Under the pieces are notes generated by a model. The model saw only the letters and a program-made list of their open reading frames with translations. It did no database searches and was not told the DNA's origin. 64,000 bases of DNA. It comes from Acidobacteriota bacterium (GTDB lineage Bacteria > Acidobacteriota > Holophagae > Holophagales > Holophagaceae). The position numbers and the translations under genes were made by a program. The stretch is from assembly GCA_016213735.1 (NCBI GenBank), contig JACQZU010000020.1:124001-188000 (forward strand). The letters run 5' to 3'. Shown here in pieces: positions 60,151 through 64,000 of the stretch (within the stretch, counting starts at the first letter, position 1; every line of letters starts with the position of its first letter).

Positions 60151-61566
60151 ATGGAGACCTTCTTCCACCTTCGGGAACGGGGCAGCAGCGTCCGGACGGA
60201 ATGTCTGGCGGGCCTGACCACCTTCCTCACGATGGCCTACATCGTGTTCGTCAATCCGGGGATCCTCGCCGCCGCCGGGGTGCCATTCGCCGGGGCCGCC
60301 ACCGCCACGGCGATCGGGGCGGGCCTCATGTGCATCGCCATGGGCCTGGCCACCAACCTGCCCATCGCCATGGCCCCGGGCATGGGCCTCAATGCCGCCC
60401 TGGCCTTTTCCGTCATCGGGGTGGCCCAGGCCTATGCTCCCTGGCAGGCGGGCATGGCGGTGATCCTGGCGGAGGGCCTGATCATGCTGGTGCTGGTGGC
60501 CACGGGGCTGCGGGAGGCCGTGATGAATGCCATCCCCCTGGACCTCAAGCGGGCCATCGGGGTGGGGATCGGCCTGTTCATCGCCCTCATCGGCCTCAAC
60601 CAGGGAGGCCTGATCCGCCCAGCCCCCATCACCCTGGTCACCCTCGGGGACTTCCGCTCGCCGGTGGTCTGGGTGACCGTCCTCGGCCTGGTGGCCGTGC
60701 TGGCCCTGATGGCCCTCCGGGTGAAGGGAGCCATCCTATGGGCCCTCCTTCTCGCCACCCTGGCGGCCCTGGTCCTGGGCCTTGCGCGCCTTCCCACCGC
60801 CTTGGCGGCCGCCCCCCGCTTCGAGACCTTTTTCGCTCCCTTCCAGCGGGTGGGGGGCACCCTGGCCCTGGCGCGGCTCCTGGAACCCGTGCTGCTCATG
60901 GGCGTCTTCGCCATCCTGCTCACCGACTTCTTCGACACCATGGGCAGCGTGGTGGCCATCGGGGAGCAGGCGGGCTTCGTGGAGAAGGACGGCCGTGTAC
61001 CTGGGATCCAGCGCATCCTCACCGTGGACGCCAGCGCCGCGGCCACCGGCGGCCTCTTCGGCTGCAGTTCCATCACCTGCTACATCGAAAGCGCCGCGGG
61101 GATCGCCGCGGGGGGCCGCACGGGGCTCGGCCCGATCGTGGCCGGCCTGCTCTTCCTCCTGTCAGCCTTCTTCACCCCCCTGATCGAGCTGGTGGGAGGC
61201 GGGGTGCAGGTGCCCAACTCCACCCATTACACCCTCTTCGCCAAGGGTGGCTTCCAGGTGGCCCAGGGTTCTGCCTTCCTCTATCCGGTGACCGCGGGGG
61301 TCCTGATCGTGGTGGGCTTCCTCATGATGCAGACCGCCCGGGAGCTGGACTGGGGCGCCCTGGAGACGGGCTTTCCCGCCTTCCTCATCCTGCTGGGCAT
61401 CCCCCTCACCTACAGCATCGCCCACGGCATCGGTCTGGGCTTCCTGAGCCACGTCCTGATCATGGCCTTCCGGGGCCGGGCCCGCGAGGTCCACCCCCTC
61501 ATGTGGGGCTTCAGCGCGGCCTTCCTTGCGCTCTTCCTGTGGCACAGCTTCGGTGGCGGCCACTGA
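60151..61566 (+). CDS. AzgA-type NCS2 purine permease
   Basis: The family hallmarks are ECLAGLTTFLTMAYIVFVNP, MAPGMGLNAALAFSV, DFFDTMGSVVAIGEQAGF and SSITCYIESAAGIAAGGRTG. It has 12-14 TM helices and likely imports adenine, guanine or hypoxanthine with protons. ATG 60151 is preferred over 60127 because of GAGGG upstream and a family-typical N terminus. Confidence 0.92.
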   Translation: METFFHLRERGSSVRTECLAGLTTFLTMAYIVFVNPGILAAAGVPFAGAATATAIGAGLMCIAMGLATNLPIAMAPGMGLNAALAFSVIGVAQAYAPWQAGMAVILAEGLIMLVLVATGLREAVMNAIPLDLKRAIGVGIGLFIALIGLNQGGLIRPAPITLVTLGDFRSPVVWVTVLGLVAVLALMALRVKGAILWALLLATLAALVLGLARLPTALAAAPRFETFFAPFQRVGGTLALARLLEPVLLMGVFAILLTDFFDTMGSVVAIGEQAGFVEKDGRVPGIQRILTVDASAAATGGLFGCSSITCYIESAAGIAAGGRTGLGPIVAGLLFLLSAFFTPLIELVGGGVQVPNSTHYTLFAKGGFQVAQGSAFLYPVTAGVLIVVGFLMMQTARELDWGALETGFPAFLILLGIPLTYSIAHGIGLGFLSHVLIMAFRGRAREVHPLMWGFSAAFLALFLWHSFGGGH

Positions 61567-61803
61567 ACCTGCAGGTCCGACAGAGGGTTTCCTTTCATCC
61601 GGAGCGGCTTCCGAGGCTTCAGCTTGCGGAGCAGGTCCCGGCGAGGGCGGGGACCCGGGGAGGGGCACTCCCCTGGGCCCGCGGCCCGGGCTGTCAGCCT
61701 TGTGCCCTGCCCGGCCTTCTGGTGGCGGAATTCCACATCCCCGGAGGTCCATCCGGGTCCCCCTCCCCTCCGCGCCCGGGTACGCTGGGGTGGCCCGACC
61801 AGG

Positions 61804-63516
61804 ATGCCCATGAGCCTTGACGCCGCCCGCGCCTACCTCGCCTCGCCCCACCTGGAGCCCGAACTCCGGGCCGAGTTGCAGCCCCTCCTGGACGCCGCCT
61901 CCGGCGGGGACGGGGGAGCCCTCGCGGACCTTCAGGACCGCTTCTCCGAACCCCTGGCCTTCGGCACCGGAGGTCTGCGCGGGGTGATGGGCGCGGGGCT
62001 GCGGCGCATGAACCTGCCGAACGTGCGCCGAGCCACCCTGGCCCTGGCCTCCGTGGCCCGCCGGCGGGCGCCGGAGGGGCGCTCGGCCATCGTGGGCTTC
62101 GACACCCGGATCAACAGCGCCGCCTTCGGCCGGGAGGCCGCGCGGGTGCTGGCCGCGGCGGGTTACACGGTGTACCTCGGGGACCGGCCCCTTCCCACGC
62201 CCTTCCTCTGCTACGCCATGCGCCGCCTGGGCACCGCCTGCGGGGTCATCGTCACGGCCAGTCACAATCCCAAGATCTACAACGGCTACAAGGCCTACGA
62301 CGACCAGGGGGGGCAGGTGGTGGCCCCCTGGGACGCCGAAGTCGAGGCGGCCATGAATGCCCTGCCCCTGGTGCCCTCCCCCCCGTCCACCGAAGGAGAC
62401 GCCCGGATTCTCCCGATCCCCCCTGCGGTGGAGGAGGCCTTCCTGGAAATGAGCCTGGGTTTCCGGGCCCATCCGAAGGTCTTCACGCCGGCCAGGGTCC
62501 TCTACACTCCTTTCCACGGCACCGGGATCGCGTTCGTGCCCGAACTCTTTCGCCGCGCAGGACTCCCGCTCGAAATCTGCGAGGCCCAGGCGGTGCAGGA
62601 CGGCACCTTCCCCACGGCGCCCCGGCCCAACCCGGAAGAGATGGCGGCCTTCGAGGTCACCTTGAAGGATGCCGAAGCCAAGGGGGTGGAGGTGATCCTC
62701 GCCAGCGATCCCGACGCCGACCGCCTTGGCATCGTCCTCAAGCACCGGGGCCAGTGGATCCAGATGACGGGCAACGACACGGCGGCCCTGGCGCTGGACT
62801 ACCTGGCTCGCGAAAAAGGGGTGAAGGGCACGGTGGTCACCACCGTGGTCACCTCGGACTTCCTGGCAGAAACGGGCCGCCTGCATGGGATGCCCACCGT
62901 GTGGACCCTCACGGGGTTCAAGAACATCGCCGTCTGCATGCACCGGCTCGTCGCCCTGGGGGAGACCTACGCCTTCGGCGCCGAGGAGAGCATCGGAATG
63001 TGCCCCAGCGCGGAGTTGCGGGACAAGGACGGCGTCACCGCCGCCCTCCTGGTGGCGGAGATGGTGGGCCATTACCAGGCGCGGGGTCTTGACCTGATGG
63101 ATGCCGTCGAGGGGCTCCAGGAGCGGGTCGGGAGCTTCCACAACAGGCTCGTGAACCTCGAGGATCCCCGCCCCGGCGGAGCCCAGCGCTTCGCCGAGGC
63201 CATGTCGCGAATCCGCGCCGCGGGCCTCCGGAGTTTCGCGGGGGAGGAGGTGACCTCCTGGGAGGATTTCGCGAGCGGGGAATGGCGGGATGCCGCGGGC
63301 CGCGTGGAGCCCATCCTCGACCGGCCCGACCGGCGGGACCTCGCCCTGCCCATCGAGCGGAGCAATGTCCTGAAGTTCCGTTTCGGGAGCGGGGCCTTCG
63401 CCGCCTTCCGCCCCAGCGGGACGGAACCCAAGCTCAAGGTCTACCTGCAGAGCCGCACGGGCCCCGGGCTCCTGGATCGGATGGAGGCTCAGGCCAGGAG
63501 CCTCCTGGGACTCTGA
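61804..63516 (+). CDS. Phospho-sugar mutase (phosphoglucomutase/phosphomannomutase family)
   Basis: An alpha-D-phosphohexomutase of 570 aa. It has FGTGGLRGVMGAGLRRMN, the phosphoserine loop VTASHNPKIYNGYKAY, the metal loop ASDPDADRLGIVLK, the sugar-binding GAEESIGM and the phosphate-binding RPSGTEPKLKVYL. It probably interconverts Glc-1-P and Glc-6-P, which links to GlgC and the solute genes. ATG 61810 is an alternative start. Confidence 0.93.
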   Translation: MPMSLDAARAYLASPHLEPELRAELQPLLDAASGGDGGALADLQDRFSEPLAFGTGGLRGVMGAGLRRMNLPNVRRATLALASVARRRAPEGRSAIVGFDTRINSAAFGREAARVLAAAGYTVYLGDRPLPTPFLCYAMRRLGTACGVIVTASHNPKIYNGYKAYDDQGGQVVAPWDAEVEAAMNALPLVPSPPSTEGDARILPIPPAVEEAFLEMSLGFRAHPKVFTPARVLYTPFHGTGIAFVPELFRRAGLPLEICEAQAVQDGTFPTAPRPNPEEMAAFEVTLKDAEAKGVEVILASDPDADRLGIVLKHRGQWIQMTGNDTAALALDYLAREKGVKGTVVTTVVTSDFLAETGRLHGMPTVWTLTGFKNIAVCMHRLVALGETYAFGAEESIGMCPSAELRDKDGVTAALLVAEMVGHYQARGLDLMDAVEGLQERVGSFHNRLVNLEDPRPGGAQRFAEAMSRIRAAGLRSFAGEEVTSWEDFASGEWRDAAGRVEPILDRPDRRDLALPIERSNVLKFRFGSGAFAAFRPSGTEPKLKVYLQSRTGPGLLDRMEAQARSLLGL

Positions 63517-64000
63517 TGGCCGACGCGAGGGTCGACGTCGCCGTCGTGGGGGCAGGGCCCGCAGGGGGCCACCTCGCCCGGCTTCTGGTGGAGCGGGGGC
63601 TGAAAGTGCTGCTCGCCGATCGCCTCCCCGACCTCCGGAAGAACGCCTTCTCCAGCGCCGGAACCACTCTGGAGGCCCTGGACCGCTTCCGGCTCCCGGG
63701 CCATCTGGTGGGGGCCTTCTGGAAAAACCTGAGCGCCCGGAGTTCGAACGAGGAGGGCCACTGGAGCGGGGTTGGGGTCTCGGGGGCGGTTCTGGATTTC
63801 GGGAGCCTGCGCGAGCACCTCGCCCGCGAAGCGGAGAAGGGCGGTGCCCAACTGTGCCTCGGGTGCAAGGCAACCTCCTGGGAAGGGGGCCTCGGCGAGG
63901 CGAGGCTCCGCCTGGAACGGGGGGCCGAGCGTTTCGAGGTCAAGACCGGAATCCTGGTGGACGCCACGGGCCCGGCCCGGGGGCTCATGCGGCGCGCCGC
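63516..64000 (+). CDS. FAD-dependent oxidoreductase, N-terminal part (runs off window)
   Basis: ATG 63516 overlaps the mutase stop. The Rossmann motif VAVVGAGPAGGHLARLLVER and a later DATGPARGLM match the FAD oxidoreductases of the geranylgeranyl-reductase family. That would fit reduction of the menaquinone side chain, but this cannot be confirmed because the C terminus is missing. Confidence 0.85.
   Translation, partial: MADARVDVAVVGAGPAGGHLARLLVERGLKVLLADRLPDLRKNAFSSAGTTLEALDRFRLPGHLVGAFWKNLSARSSNEEGHWSGVGVSGAVLDFGSLREHLAREAEKGGAQLCLGCKATSWEGGLGEARLRLERGAERFEVKTGILVDATGPARGLMRRA

Noticed and set aside
61567-61803. Riboswitch upstream of the phospho-sugar mutase
   Set aside because: Only a short GGGGAG/CTCCCC hairpin was visible. 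No conserved aptamer motif was recognised.
61162-63873. 903-residue open frame on the minus strand
   Set aside because: It runs opposite the purine permease and the phospho-sugar mutase, both of which have clear motifs. Composition is repetitive.

Overview
The window is GC-rich bacterial chromosome with a diderm lipopolysaccharide outer membrane (lptC/lptB, a fused lptF-lptG, kdsD, glmU, mlaE/F/D, pal/tolB). It also encodes two radical-SAM enzymes of the futalosine menaquinone route (mqnC, mqnE), sigma-54, Hfq and SpoVG. This mixture, together with the protein wording, fits Acidobacteriota, most likely a Geothrix/Holophaga-type Holophagae. The taxonomic placement is inference and no 16S gene is present.

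Layout. 1-11 kb (mostly +): LPS export and housekeeping genes: LptC/LptA-like protein, lptB, rpoN, hpf, a 54-aa CxxC protein coupled to mqnC, a LON-domain protein on the minus strand, kdsD, lptFG in one reading frame, and mnmA. 11-17 kb (minus): an MHS-type MFS transporter and a clcA-tolB-pal operon. 17-21 kb: two paralogous MarR regulators flanking an ECF sigma / cysteine-rich anti-sigma pair and a small secreted Cys/His/Met peptide. 21-38 kb (+): a long stress and osmolyte cluster. It holds a GNAT acetyltransferase and nitrilase, a universal stress protein, a HPF/RaiA-like protein, a GpgS-type glycosyltransferase with an MPGP-type phosphatase and a second glycosyltransferase, a membrane protein, a CPA2 antiporter, GlgC, a sensor-like membrane protein, an MscS channel, a membrane-anchored OtsA, OtsB, a GH15 protein and a Na+/Ca2+ exchanger. 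38-38.9 kb (minus): tRNA-Cys, tRNA-Gly and a Fur-family gene. 39-51 kb (+): sensor kinase, hfq, pdxA, a degenerate kinase/receiver protein, glmU, mlaE-F-D, DUF116, a UbiA prenyltransferase and pgeF. 51-53 kb: repeats, spoVG, two tRNAs and a cyclophilin. 53-57.7 kb: a TetR-controlled drug-efflux type ABC operon. 57.7-64 kb: mqnE, trpF, 5-formyl-THF cyclo-ligase, a purine permease, a phosphosugar mutase and the start of a FAD oxidoreductase.

How it works together. The most coherent system is the 21-38 kb block. It pairs synthesis of glucosylglycerate-type and trehalose solutes (GpgS/MPGP phosphatase, OtsA/OtsB, GlgC as a possible sugar-nucleotide source) with routes for solute and ion release or exchange (MscS, CPA2, Na+/Ca2+ exchanger) and ribosome and stress proteins. 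The neighbouring MHS transporter and MarR regulators may belong to the same regulon. Unusual parts include an OtsA fused to a membrane sensor-like module, a GH15 protein whose catalytic base appears replaced, a pseudo-receiver with Glu at the phospho-Asp position, and short AT-rich rare-codon islands confined to lptFG, mnmA and their flanks.
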